The notes below the pieces were generated by a model. That model had not been told where the DNA came from, searched no databases, and worked only from the letters and a program-made list of their open reading frames with translations. From the NCBI GenBank assembly GCA_019633425.1, contig WSUB01000115.1, positions 1 through 64,000 of the forward strand: a DNA stretch of 64,000 bases, read 5' to 3'. The stretch comes from Tulasnella sp. 424 (lineage: Eukaryota > Basidiomycota > Agaricomycetes > Cantharellales > Tulasnellaceae). Made by a program: the position numbers and the translations under genes. This document shows positions 46,824 through 58,250 of this stretch, one piece after another. Numbering within the stretch: position 1 is the stretch's first letter; the number at the start of each line of letters is the position of its first letter.

Positions 46824-48853
46824 AAACTCTGTCCGGCTGTCCAGCCACAGTATAATCCTTTTTTACTATATGTTTATGTGCTGGAATTCGATCAGATCCC
46901 CCGGATGGTCGGACCGCCTTGGTCACTTGGACGTTTCGGAAGTTACGCAATGCCGTCGAAACGGCTCGTTTGGAATACCTGGGCCGTTCCCCATATTGGA
47001 ACCCAGTGCGCTTGCCACAACCCTGTCCCTCTCGTTCCACCGCTTAGATCAACTTCATTCCAGTAGTCTGGGATCGATCTTTACTAACGTTTGTTCTGTG
47101 TGCCGTCAGAGATGCCGTTCCATTCGTTGAGGTCTTCATCACAGACTCGCCGCAGCTTCGTTGGCAAATGAACCCTTTCGCCCTAACGTCATAACAGGCC
47201 AGGCTTGGCCTCACCCGAAGTTTGCGGGATGATCTTGACAGTTTTCAACTCCAACAGACCGGTAAAGATCGACGTTTGAGTTGCGTTCAAGACAAACTCA
47301 AGGGAACGCTCATCCCTCTCATCTCGTGGACAAGTCTTCGGATGACCCTAAATATAAACCACTTATATTTAACGCTGATAAGGAAGCCCCGCGGGATCCC
47401 CATATATGAGAATAAATCAATCGTTTATAAGCATAATAATGGGTCGGTGAAACACGCCGAATGATTTTACGACTTGTCCCGCCGGACCAAATCAAAGCCC
47501 GAAGAACTTCGTGAGTCAGGACCTCCTGATCTCTACCCTCTTTGAGCATTTTTCACGGTATAGTTCTTCCCGTTTCATGACAGATTCGCGCATGCGTCAT
47601 ATCTGGGAGAGGATAGATCTTTTTGGGGTGAGACCGCGGCTTTTCTTCCGCTGTCCCCTCGGTCTCCGTTTGACGCGGAAAGGACGCTCGAGCGTCTTCG
47701 AGCCTTCGACTGTCAGAAAAGAAACAAATCCTGGAACGCAAAGCCCGTGTGCGTGTAACGATGAGTATTGTCTGACTATAACGCAAGAGATAAGCCTGAG
47801 GGATGAAACCATTCTCGGACACTATATACCGAAATAAGCGCCGAGGTAGCAACCTTCGGAGAACGTGCCAGATGTTTCATCGCAGGCACAGATTCCCTGA
47901 TCTTGGAATCATACGGGAAACTTGTCTTTTGAGATCTTCTTGAGAACCCAAACTCAGGTATCCCAGAACCACCCATCGCAAGTTAGACTAGGTGCCGGCC
48001 TTGTCGGCGTCAAAGTGGAGTCGGTTTCGCCTGTTTCTTCGGAACCGAAATAGAAAAAAAGGCGAAACGCCTAACACGAGCCCACGCAGCGCTCCAAGCG
48101 CCCATATTACCGACGATGTCACGATGCCCCGGTCTAAAGCCCAACGAACGCAGCTCTCTATAACCCCGGCCCCAAATGACGGAGGTGAAGTGAATCATCT
48201 CCGCGGACCTCTCGATCGTGAAAAAGCCCGCTCGCAAGGGGATCGAAGGTTCTTCTCGGCCATAGCCGCACCACTAGCTCCGGCAACTGTGAGACTTGAG
48301 GTTTCTCATGTTACCGCTTTTAACCTAGCCGGCCCGCGGCAAGATCTCGGGATTGCTTCTGATCTACAGTCAAAAAAGCAATGCAAACGAAATGCGAGTT
48401 ACGGCAATCAATTCCTGTATATCTGACAATGTTTATACAATGTGTTTCTTTGGGGGGTGGCTTTTTTGGTTCTTTGGTCGTTACGTTGTGTAGGATACAA
48501 TCGGGTATGGCGGCAAGGCAGGCAATGAAGAAAGAGAAAAGAGAATAATGTGAACGGAAACAAAAAAAGGAAGCGAATCGGAAAGTCAGAAATGAGAAAC
48601 GTACGTATACGGTGCGGGTGGGTGAAGTGCGGGGTAAAGAGGAGGAGGTCTAAAAAAGGAGGCTTTGGGTGAAGTCGGTTTGAAGAGTGATAAGGTAAAG
48701 TAAGTTGAGTGGGGGGTTGGTGGAAATGGGACAAGAGAAAAGAAGTCGAGCATGAAAAGAAAAGCGAACCACAAAGTCGGGGTGCCGACAGACAAGCGGC
48801 AAAGACGTTACGGGACCCGTGCGCGCAGATCTCCCCTAAATCTTCTTCTTTTT
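46824..48853. other. Gene-poor stretch, about 2 kb
   Basis: Only short, unconvincing open frames (for example plus 47511-47837 and 47992-48426). The part from about 48430 to 48850 is purine-rich on the plus strand and probably 3'-UTR of the minus-strand gene that ends at 48854. No repeats or RNA genes seen. Confidence 0.4.
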
Positions 48854-49796
48854 TCACTTGGACGACCCAAGCGCAGCTGCCGCGCTCCAGATCTGCTGCG
48901 GTAACCGAGGAACCGGAACTTGTAAAGGAGGCATAGAACGAACGGGGTAGAAAGCGTTGGTATGATGACTTGGTGGTGGTGGTGGGATGTCTGCGAACTC
49001 CCATGGACCCTGCACGGTTTCCCAGAATCCCCCCTCGACGCTGGTGTCTAGTGACATGTGATGATGAGATGGTTTCGTAGAAGTAGTGGTGTTGGAGTCG
49101 TTGATGAATACCGCGTTGTTTGCTGGTGCGGCAGATGCGATGACGACTCCGTTTCCAGACGCGTTGGGGTGGTAGTTTACGTCAAAGCGAGGTCGCTTTG
49201 CCTTGGACGAGGCAAATTCTAATGGCGAGTCTTCATCTTCATCATCGTCGGTGCTCGGCGGTCGTTTTGATCCCCGTGATGATCTAGGTGACTCTAGGGT
49301 GGATACTGATGTCGTGGATGAAGTTTGATCGATAGCTGTGTGGGGGATAATGTGATCAATTAGCGTTGGGCGGGGCGCGGGCAAATAAGAAAAGTGATGG
49401 GAACGAAAAGGCAAGGTACTCACGCATCATGTAGCCCCCAAACGTATTGGGGAATATGGCGCCATACGTCGAGGTGTTGTGGTTCATCCAGCTGTCAACG
49501 TCGCTTAGTTGATGAGGAGGGACGGCGTGCGCCACCGGGGCGCTTGCGCTAAATGTCGTCCAGTGCGTAGTAGCAGTAGCTTGGGAATATTCCTCAGGTT
49601 TGACGCCCAATTGTATTGTCGGCGAAACTCCCTCCATTGGAAGCAGAGGCCATTCGTCGCCGAGAGAAGCTTTTGCCGTGTTGCGGAGGGCTAGGACGTG
49701 ATCGGCCCAGACGTCGTCAAAGTCAAAGACGGGTGACTTTGATGGTCCAGCGACGCCTGGTTGCATGGACGCGTCGACAAAGGCGATGGATTGCAT
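48854..49796 (-). CDS. Hypothetical protein, low complexity, possibly nuclear
   Basis: Two exons (49424-49796 and 48854-49335) with clean splice ends give 284 residues. The N-terminal half includes FDFDDVWADHVLALRNTAKA and MEGVSPTIQLGVKPEEYSQA. The second half has an acidic stretch (STDDDEDEDSP) next to a basic cluster (SSKAKRPRFD) that could be a nuclear localisation signal. The C-terminus is Pro-rich (PPPPPSHHTN) and ends IWSAAAALGSSK. I recognise no domain. I prefer the start MQSIAFVD at 49796; the frame stays open upstream to 50048, but that part is composed like a pyrimidine-rich leader. Real gene likely; function unknown. Confidence 0.6.
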
Positions 49797-51102
49797 GGCC
49801 GGGTGAGGGGCGGGGGAGAAGAGGACGTCGAGAATTGAGGGTGCTGATACGGTAGAGAGAGGGGTAAAATACAGAGTTTGGAGGAGTGCAAGTGAGTAGA
49901 GTATCGAAAGCAGAGGAGAGAGAGGAGAGAGAGAGAGAGAAGGAAAGCGGAGGGAGTGTGAGCGGGTAGAGGATATAAAGCCTTCCTTCGCCACCCAAGC
50001 CCTGCCATGCTCCTTTACGACGCAAGGGGGGTTAAGTAAGCCGCTCACCCCTCAATCCGTGATCTAATGACAGGACCTGACAGCCACAACCGGGTCCGGG
50101 GTTCGAGGGAAGGAAGCTTTGGTACACCGAGACACACGAAAAGGAGGCGCACCATTTGCTTAGGTTTCCAATTTACGCGACAGTGTGTGTGTACATGTGC
50201 CGGGGCTCAAAGAATCGCCGCACTCTACTCCTCAGGGGCATTCAGTGGAAAAATGACCGATACTTAGTACGACCAACGATTCGGCCTCACCGGTACGAAA
50301 GGTAAGCCTCTGAGCAAAGTACGCGTACTGGATGGGAACAAGTATACCCAGAGCAAGGGAGCGTGAGCTGTGTGCGGGTTCCAGAACACGAGCCGTCCTC
50401 AAGGTCCGAGTCTCCTCCCGGCACCCCATCGATTAGGGTGTTGCACAGTCGTCAGTTCCATGGGGGACCCGACCTCGCTACCCCTCCTGACACGGCTATT
50501 ACTCTATACAACGGACGACACGATGTACGACCACGAGATCCCAGTTGCGGGTGCATCGTTGTTGACATGGAAAACGAAAACACGAGATCGCAATTTGCTT
50601 TTGCTTTTGCTTTGTTCTCTAGACTTCCCTCGTGTGCAGGGCTTCGCGTGTTCTGTGGATGCCATGTCGCTATCAACTCATGATTCCACTTGGCTGTTCT
50701 CGGGCAACCAACCTCTTTCCTTGTTGCCTCCATTAGACCACAATGCAGCGTCTACATACACCGCACTCTTACACAGCGCTCAAAAGAGGGAATCGAACTG
50801 TACACTCTACACTTCACTTTGCTTACTGCGCCGCCAATTCGATCAATTAGGTCAAGCGGGCCAATCACCCTATTCCGACCTGTGTCCACCACCTCGAGTC
50901 GGTCCCAGGGATCACCGCCTGTGAAGAATTTGCGATCATATGCGCATGAGAGAATTTCGAAATGACCCATATCAGATCGACGAACAACAACAGAAGAAGA
51001 GGAGAAGAAACAAGGTTAACATACGTAGGCCTGCAGGCCTTAAGCAAGGGGGGAAAACAAAATACATATATCCATCGATGCGTGGAAAAGCCGAGAACAG
51101 CG
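49797..51102. other. Intergenic, about 1.3 kb
   Basis: Contains a pyrimidine-rich leader of the hypothetical gene (about 49840-49970 on the minus strand), then sequence with no recognised gene. The right end should hold the 3'-UTR of the GET2-like gene. Confidence 0.4.
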
Positions 51103-52382
51103 CTACGGTACGGAGAATAATCCGGCACCCCACACAATTACGCCGACAGCAAATACCAATACGCTAAGATCATCCATCACCGCTCCTCCCATTTGCAGGT
51201 ACTTGAGTCCAGTCTGGATGACGTTGGGTAGAGGCGGTGGAAGGTTCGAGATGACCATGCCTAGAATTCCTGCAGGTGGCTGAGGTGGTGGCTCGTTGTA
51301 AATCCTGATCGAGTGTAGAACGATCTGAAGCGTTGTGAATGCGGCAAAGATGGGCTGTTAAGTCGGACGGAGAGCGCCACAAAAAGAACAAAAAATACGT
51401 CAGTCAAACTGTATATCTCCACGAGAAGCCGCCCTCCTCCCCGTCCCCTTCTTGAGAGGACGGGAGGGGAGAGAGGGGTCGGGATTCTTCGAGGAAAAGA
51501 GTGTTCGTTCCAACTTACCACAGCTTGAATACCACCCACGTCACTTTTGGCTTTCGCCAACGAACTCCATCTGGACCATCCACTCATCGATCCTGGAAGA
51601 GCACCACCAACAGACGAACCTGCCTCATAAGCTAAAGGCTCGAACTTGAAAACAAAGTACGCCAAAAGGCAGAGAACGGACACTGCGTGCAGCAGAGGAA
51701 CAAGCTTCTGGAGCAGTGTTTTGCGTTTCGGCTCAACGGCGATAGCAGTTGTCGCTGTTGTGGGCGCTCCGGCCGATAGACCGAAGGCTGCGAGAGGGTT
51801 GGGCGCTGCACCGTCGGTCGACGAGGGAAATTGCTGTTGGCTGGCGAGCTGGGCTAGCATAGCTGAAAATGGATCTGAAGGTAAAGGTCCTCCAGCAGTC
51901 GGGGTATTGATCCCCGGTGGTGTCATCCCAGGCGCGATGGATGGCAAGCCAGGCGAGGCCGCTGCACCCCCCATCGAAGCGAGCAAAGCCCGCATCATCG
52001 CCTCTTGCTCAGGTGGGATCCCACTGGCCATATCTTCCGGTGGTCCAGGAGAGCTCTGGTATAACCGACTCGTCCGGCGAGGGGCTGGGGATGGGGATGG
52101 AGATGGACGAGGCATGTTGAGTGAAGGTTCTTCCCCAAGGAGTTCAGCCGCCGCTGGAGACGACCGGATCGGTGAAGGTGTTTGATCTGTGCGTTGGAGA
52201 GAGGAGTGTCAGTCTACCTCTGTGCGGTTTTCGGGGTCACCATTGCCAGGCTTACCATCGTAGAGCGATGCTGCTGCGTCACCTCTCGCGCTGGAAGTGA
52301 GCTTGGAGAGCCGGTTGCCTCTGGCGTTAAGGATCGCTTCTCGTCGTGCCGCCGCACGCTGTCTCGCTGCTGATTCGGACAT
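51103..52382 (-). CDS. GET2-like subunit of the tail-anchored protein receptor
   Basis: Exons 52256-52382, 51519-52186 and 51103-51354 encode 348 residues. The N-terminus ARQRAAARREAILNARGNRL is the basic Get2/CAML-type motif that contacts the Get3 ATPase, followed by SKLTSSARGD. A long Pro/Ser/Ala-rich cytosolic linker leads to three membrane segments near the C-terminus: LLHAVSVLCLLAYFVFKF, IFAAFTTLQIVLHSIRI and LSVLVFAVGVIVWGAGLF. This is the layout of Get2, which with Get1 forms the ER receptor that inserts tail-anchored proteins. Primary sequence of this family is poorly conserved, so the call rests on N-terminal motif plus topology. Both introns have standard ends and preserve the frame. 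Confidence 0.7.
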
Positions 52383-53939
52383 TCGTCGTTTTCGTCTTCG
52401 TCTTTCGTCTACGTGTTGCTTTGAAAGGGGCGTGCTAGGTTCGTGGTCTGTGCTCTACGCGTCGTGGCAAAATTCAGTCTCTGCTCAAATTCTTCGACCT
52501 CACGGCCACGCGGTATGATTGGTTGACGTACGACAGCAGGACCCTATCTGTTTGCTTGCTCTGCAACTACACAGCAACCTATAAGTACTCATCCGTATTT
52601 GAAATACCTAATCTCTGACTCCCTTCGAATTCTTCTCTCTCTCTCGATTTGCTTGGTCCGGCCGTTAGAACATCTTCTTTTGAAAAAAATTATTTCATAA
52701 GATGGGCTCGGGACCCAGCTCGGCTGTAAGATCTCGGGCCGAACCCAACCTTATGGACTCCCAGATCGGGATAGGCCTGGCCAATTGGTCTAGGGTCGCT
52801 TTTATCGGCCGCAGGATTTAAACGGGACCCGTTCCAGCCTCTTTACAAATCCTCCATCTGAGGTCTATTATAGCAAAAGCACAAATCAGTGATGAATAAT
52901 AGACTGCACCATGAGAGAATCTGGCTCGGGAAAACTCGCGAAGCTTTTTGACTTTTCTAAAGAAAGAGCTATCGCTCAGTATAATTCCCGTTTTTTACGT
53001 ATTCATGGTCAGGATATCCGCTTCTGCTGCTAGTCTGACGGTCATTCGGGGACTTATCTCTCCCACTGGCCGGTCATTTTCGCAGAACGAGGCTCGATCC
53101 ATCGACGGCGACTACTAAGTAGTCTGAGGCCTCCCGTCCAAAGGAACGCAACGTTTGTTCCGAATGTCACTTGTCAGACCATTTTTCATTTAGGGATTTG
53201 GCCCTACTATCGTACAAGCTTTCCGACTTTCTTAGCATATCTCCTAACTGCACGTCTAGGCCCCGAGTATCAGGGGCAAGAAACCCATCGGACTCCCTTT
53301 CGATTTGCCCAGGGCTCAGGGCAAACCTCTATCAAGTTTGTCCTATGCGCCCTCCTTCTATCGCATTCCAGTCAATGTTTTGATATTACTCATGAGCAAT
53401 GCCTGATCGGCCAGTCACTTTTCCTCTACTAAATCCCTTAAGGAAATTGGCCCTCGGCGTCGTTTAATAGGAGTTAGAGCCTCGAGGTCACGTTTCGACT
53501 CTCGAAGCGCCTCAACTACCGTTACCTCGCGTACGTAAAGGCCGTCTTTCTATTCTTTACTGGGGCGAGGTGTAGCCAACGTATTCAGTTTTGAGGCGGA
53601 GACTTGAACATCGCCGCCCCCCCTAGACCGCGGGCTTTGCACTTGACCATGCTGCGCCCTCGTGTATGCACCTTCTATCACCAGAACGCGGACAACAACG
53701 CTGTACACTCTTATCACCCACTGATAGCCTCCTTTGACCTCGTATCATACTTGTTGGGTCCTTCAAACAGGTGGTAGGCTCGTGTATGCGGAGCCATTTT
53801 CGCTATAATAAAGGTGCCTCCCTGTCGCACATAATGTTAATTCAACAAGCTCGTCGCATTGGTAATCGTCCAGAGCAATTAGTGGACTGATTACCAGAAT
53901 GCTGTCCATACCGACTTGCCGAATTGTTCGTTGATTTGC

Positions 53940-54310
53940 TTCCCCCGGGGCCTGGCAACAGATGGCCCTCGCTCTGACCCTTGAGAATGCCTCCGTTCGA
54001 TGGATACACTAGTTAAACACGTGCTCCTGAACTGGAAACCGGAATGACTCTAAATGTCTCATCCTTTCCCTTCGTATCATGGACAAGTTGGTGCTTAGAC
54101 AGTCACGACGAGCTCGAGGCACATCCGCTCTTCGGCGGCCTACAGGATCTCCAGGCCATCAACAAAAGAGCTACTTCACCAATCAGACGAATCCAAGTTC
54201 ATCGAATTCGTGCTCCAGAGGACCTTCAAATTTGAGGACTTGTCGGAACCTCCAGTGATCGATTATCGGAACGGGATCATTTTTTCCTTTTCTAATAAGT
54301 GCAATCGTGA
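53940..54310 (+). repeat. Diverged tandem repeat, copy A
   Basis: Shares ordered landmarks with 54430-54860: tggcaacagat, agaatgcctcc, acacgtgct, atgactct, then cgattatc with nearby tcggaac. The period is about 480-520 bases. No frame is kept. Confidence 0.55.
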
Positions 54311-54429
54311 AGACTTGTGGTTCGATTTTCGCAAGTGAAGTATGGTTGCCAAATCTACACTCGGCTGACAATTCGCGACAAAGATCTAGCGGCCCCGACC
54401 GCAAACTGGGTACATATGTGTCCACGTAC

Positions 54430-54860
54430 AGGAGGATTTGGCAACAGATACGCCACGCAGTTCCCCCTAAGAATGCCTCCTTTTTTTCTATGGCTACAGT
54501 GGCTTACACGTGCTATTTGAATCTACATGACTCTAGGCGTCTGTGATTTGCTCCCCCTCGTAGAATTCACAAGTAAGTAGTCGGTTTTCAGGTGTCACGG
54601 TAATAAGGAGGATTTCCGCTCTCCCAGCGATCCAAGAGATTCAAATTCCACCGACAGGAGATTCCCGAGACAAGCAGCCGAAGGGCTGCTTTATTGGTTT
54701 ATGAGCATGAGTTCGCCGACAGTTCATATCGGACGCGTCCTCCGGGGGACTGCCAACTGGTTATATCGGAACCACCTTCTAATCGATTATCTGTATACGA
54801 TCATCAACTTTCCCCCCATACACCTGCAAAGCATTATGGTACGATTTCCTTGTGCATTAT
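54430..54860 (+). repeat. Diverged tandem repeat, copy B
   Basis: Partner of 53940-54310, heavily diverged. It resembles the repeat pair at 12.3-13.6 kb in age and style but not in sequence. Confidence 0.55.
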
Positions 54861-55507
54861 TACCACACCCACACTTGGCTGACCATATGTGGCGAGATCG
54901 CTGACTGAACAGCATGCGGACTCGACGAGATCCGGGTGGCTCAAACAAGGGGGCTCAATCAGCTTTGGTACCATAGCATTGAGTAGGTTCCACTGTGTCG
55001 GATCGCATGTCGTACGATAATTACGCCCGAATTCCAGTGCTATGACGTTGAAGCCGTAATACTTGCATCTCAGCGCCAGAAGTCAAATGCCTACCCGAGG
55101 TACCTCGGCTAAACGCGAACACATGAGCCAAAACAACACAGAACCGCTAGCCGTCGAGTTCAAGCTCGAAGAGAGGTTCTTGTGTTCAAAAAAAGGTGGG
55201 ATATTCTTGTTTCTTTTGACGTTACATACATGACTTTGTTTGCTACCCAGACGCGTGAAACTCGTTTCCTACAAAACCCCGACAGATGATGGATCCAAAC
55301 CCGAAAACCAGATCAGGCGTCGTTCGAATCCCAGAGCCAAGATGAAAGAGAGAGAGAGAGAAGGAAAAAAAAAGAAGTAAGAAATGAAAAAAAAAAAAAA
55401 GATAAACGAGAGGGAGCAGGAGTCCATAACCCAACTTTTGGTTTCTCCAGAGGTATCATCACAACATACACACCAAATTCCTTCACTCGACAAAATGCTC
55501 AAAAACG

Positions 55508-58134
55508 TCATCGCTTGAAAGTCATCCACCGCCTCGCGACGCTAGGATTCTTCACCAACTCGTCGCCTCCGAGCATACCAGGCCCAGGCAACTTGCCACT
55601 CCAGCTCATGGGATGATAAGGGTACTCTGGAGCTTCTTCGTAACTGTCCCTCTCCTCTGACCCGTCGTCACACGGGACCTCTGCTCCGTCGGAGGAAGAA
55701 GACGAGCTGCTCCCACTGCTAACAGCCGATCCGACCGAATCCATAGAGCGAATCGACGCTCGAGAGGTCATGGAAGGTCGAACGGGGTGCAAAGGCAACG
55801 TCGGGCGAGTGAACGGCTCATCCTCTTCTTCGTCCTCCGGGTTGACGACCGCAACAGCGCTCGGGCTCTTGGCCCTGTAAACGCAGAATTGGAAAGGCGG
55901 CGTCGACGTCAACAAGTGCGCGTTCTTGAAAAGAGCCAGTGTGCGTGGGATCCAGCGGGATTCGAAGTTTGCGTGACGCTTTCTCCGTGGGGAGGGTTTC
56001 TCCGAAGTCGCTTTGCGTTTCTTATCTTTCTTGGGAGCGTCGGCAGCATCAACGATCATGGAGGAAGCGGGGGGTACGGTTGATTGGACCACGGGGCTAA
56101 GAACCGCGGTGGGGGCCGCCGCCGCCGAGTTGGAAGATGAAGAAGGTGCGAGAGTGGGGGTGGACGTGGGTAGTATCGCGGCGGGCAAAAGTGCGGTTGG
56201 AGGTGCGCTCGGGGCGGCTCCTGAGATATTCTCTTTGACAGCCTGGAACTTCAAGACCTTGCATGCCTTGGTCGTAGTGTGCCGACGGAGGTTAGAAGCC
56301 AAACTGAATCGCCTTCCGCAGTGGTCGCACGCATGGGCTAAAGATCGATGGGAATAGAAATAAAGGGGCAAGGGTGAGAGAAAGACGTCAGGGAACCTTT
56401 CATTTAACACGAAACAGAAAGCCAAAGAAGCCAACGTACGTTTCTCTCCAGTGTGTGACAACATGTGCTGTTGAAATTCGCAAATGAAAAAAAAGCGCAT
56501 TTGATCATTAGCAACCGAAATTGATGAATTGAAACGATCCTGCAAAAAATTTCAAATTTTCTGCTCACCTGCTTCAAGGCACTCAGGCGAGTGAAAGTCA
56601 AATCACAGCCGGGGCATTCGAAAATGCTCTGCTTATCCTTGCCACCGGATGGTCCGCCCGTTCCGTCCTCCGGAATGAGGTTGAGTTCCTCCCCGGGTTC
56701 AGCGAGTCTGGGGGCGGCCTCTGGACTGCCGGATGAACGTTGAGCGGCGACTACGGCCGAAACGTCTGCCGAGACGGGGTGGTTTGAGACAACCGGGGAG
56801 TTGCCGACCGAATTGTGTGCCACCGTCGGGGAGGTGTGAACGAAGCTGGAGCTCGGGCGTTGCTCTGGAGATTGGCTGTGCGAGGGAGTCACAGGGTACG
56901 TTGGAGGAGAGTGAGAGTGCATGGTGGAGGAAGAGTTGGAGGAGATGGACGCCCGGGTCGAGACAGGTACGTGTTCGGGAATACCCGGAACGGTGGTGGT
57001 ATGAGGTGGTGGAATGGTGTAGTGGCCGTGGTCTCCCGACGGGTATGGTTGGGGGAATCGGAGGGTAGTGGGGTAAGAACGAGAAGGAGGAGGAGGAGGG
57101 TGATGGTACTCGTCGAGAGGAGGAGGGAGGTGATGACCGTAAGGCTGGCTATTATAAACGTCGAGAGTCGGTCCAGATGATGCAGGATCGTGGCTGCTGC
57201 CGTTGTTGTTGTTGTTGTGCGAAGGTAGGGGTGGTTCCAATGGAGAAGCAGCAGAATGGGAAGTTCCTGAAGTTCCTCCTCCCGCGAACTCCTGCATCGC
57301 GCTTACACTAGGACCAGCCGCCGCCGAGCCCGATTGCCGCAAGGAGGAAGAGGGAGAATGAGCAGGCAAACCATAACTCATCATCGGCGGAACAGTTTGG
57401 TGATGATGGTGGCTCGATAGGTGCTCAGTCACAGAAGCCCGGTCGAGAACAGGGAAAACGTAAGCTGGACCCTTGGAACCGGTGCCCCAGCCACGTGCTG
57501 CTTGGGCCTCCTGCGCCCTCCATCCTTCATCGTAGGGATCCGCGAGTGTTTCTGGTCCAGCGAGGTTAAAAGGGTATTCGATGCTCGAATGGGAGTCGCT
57601 GCGTCCGTGCTGGTGGTAGTAGCTGTGAGCAGGAGGAGGAGCGTTGTGCGATTTGCTCAGATGTGTGACAGCGGGAGAGGAAGTTGCCGGACCGGCAATC
57701 CCGGCAATTCCCCCAGCAGCCACCATCGACAACTTTGAAGACGTGTTCACAGCGTTCCCTTTCAAGGAGTGAGCTCGACTTGTTCCTTGTTCGGGAGCAG
57801 GGATGGTTGTGCTCCCTTTCACCCAAGCAGCCACATCGACGCCCGGCGTGTACTCGTCACTCGAGCGTCGAAAGGATTGCTGGTGGTGTTGAGGGTACGA
57901 TGGGCGAGGGGGTGCAGGGCCAGAAGACGAGGAAGGGCCTGGAGCGTAAGACAAGCTCAAGCTCGAGCGGGAGTGGCTGGAAATGGGATGAGAGTAGATG
58001 GGATGCTGGTGGACATGTTGTGGTTGGGAGTTTGGGTGGAGTTGATGGTGCTGATGTTGGTTGTACAGATACGAGGATGCGGTTGAGGATCCTGCAGGTG
58101 GTTGTGGTTGTGGCACGGATGGTTGCAGTGGCAT
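55508..58134 (-). CDS. Large C2H2 zinc-finger protein (same gene structure as array genes)
   Basis: Exons 56569-58134, 56440-56467 and 55508-56337 encode 807 residues. A long N-terminal region is rich in His, Pro, Ser and Gln. Then come EPGEELNLIPEDGTGG and a first finger IFECPGCDLTFTRLSALK, completed by HMLSHTGEK on a 28-nt exon. The second finger is HACDHCGRRFSLASNLRRH with TKAC, of C2HC type. After it are a Pro/Ser/Ala segment, a basic stretch KKDKKRKATSEK (likely nuclear signal), an acidic EDEEEDEPF and a Ser run. The intron positions match the array genes exactly. The first ATG after a 5'-UTR intron is at 58134. It is likely a transcription factor; its targets are unknown. Confidence 0.88.
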
Positions 58135-58186
58135 ACTTGAAGGGTAATTATAGGGGCCAAGAGTGTTGATGGGAGAAGTCGGATGA

Positions 58187-58250
58187 CTGAGCGGTGTAAC
58201 AACAAGTCAGCGCCCCGATCGACAACCACCATTAGAGGGAATGTACTTAC
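58187..58250 (-). other. 5'-UTR intron of the large zinc-finger gene
   Basis: Perfect donor GTAAGTAC at 58250 and acceptor CTCAG at 58187. The leader between this intron and 58134 contains no ATG, which supports 58134 as the start. Confidence 0.55.

Larger units (their letters stand above)
52383..55507. other. Gene-poor stretch, about 3.1 kb
   Basis: No supported gene. It contains diverged tandem repeats of about 0.5 kb (listed separately) and, near 55340-55400, an A/G-rich tract that is probably 3'-UTR of the zinc-finger gene ending at 55508. Confidence 0.45.

Noticed and set aside
50790..50860. Possible tRNA on the minus strand (agttcgattccc)
   Set aside because: The T stem does not pair and no matching acceptor stem or A box is present.
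51646..52185. 179-codon plus-strand open frame over the GET2-like gene
   Set aside because: Antisense shadow of a Pro/Ser/Ala-rich linker; the minus strand has proper splicing and membrane segments.
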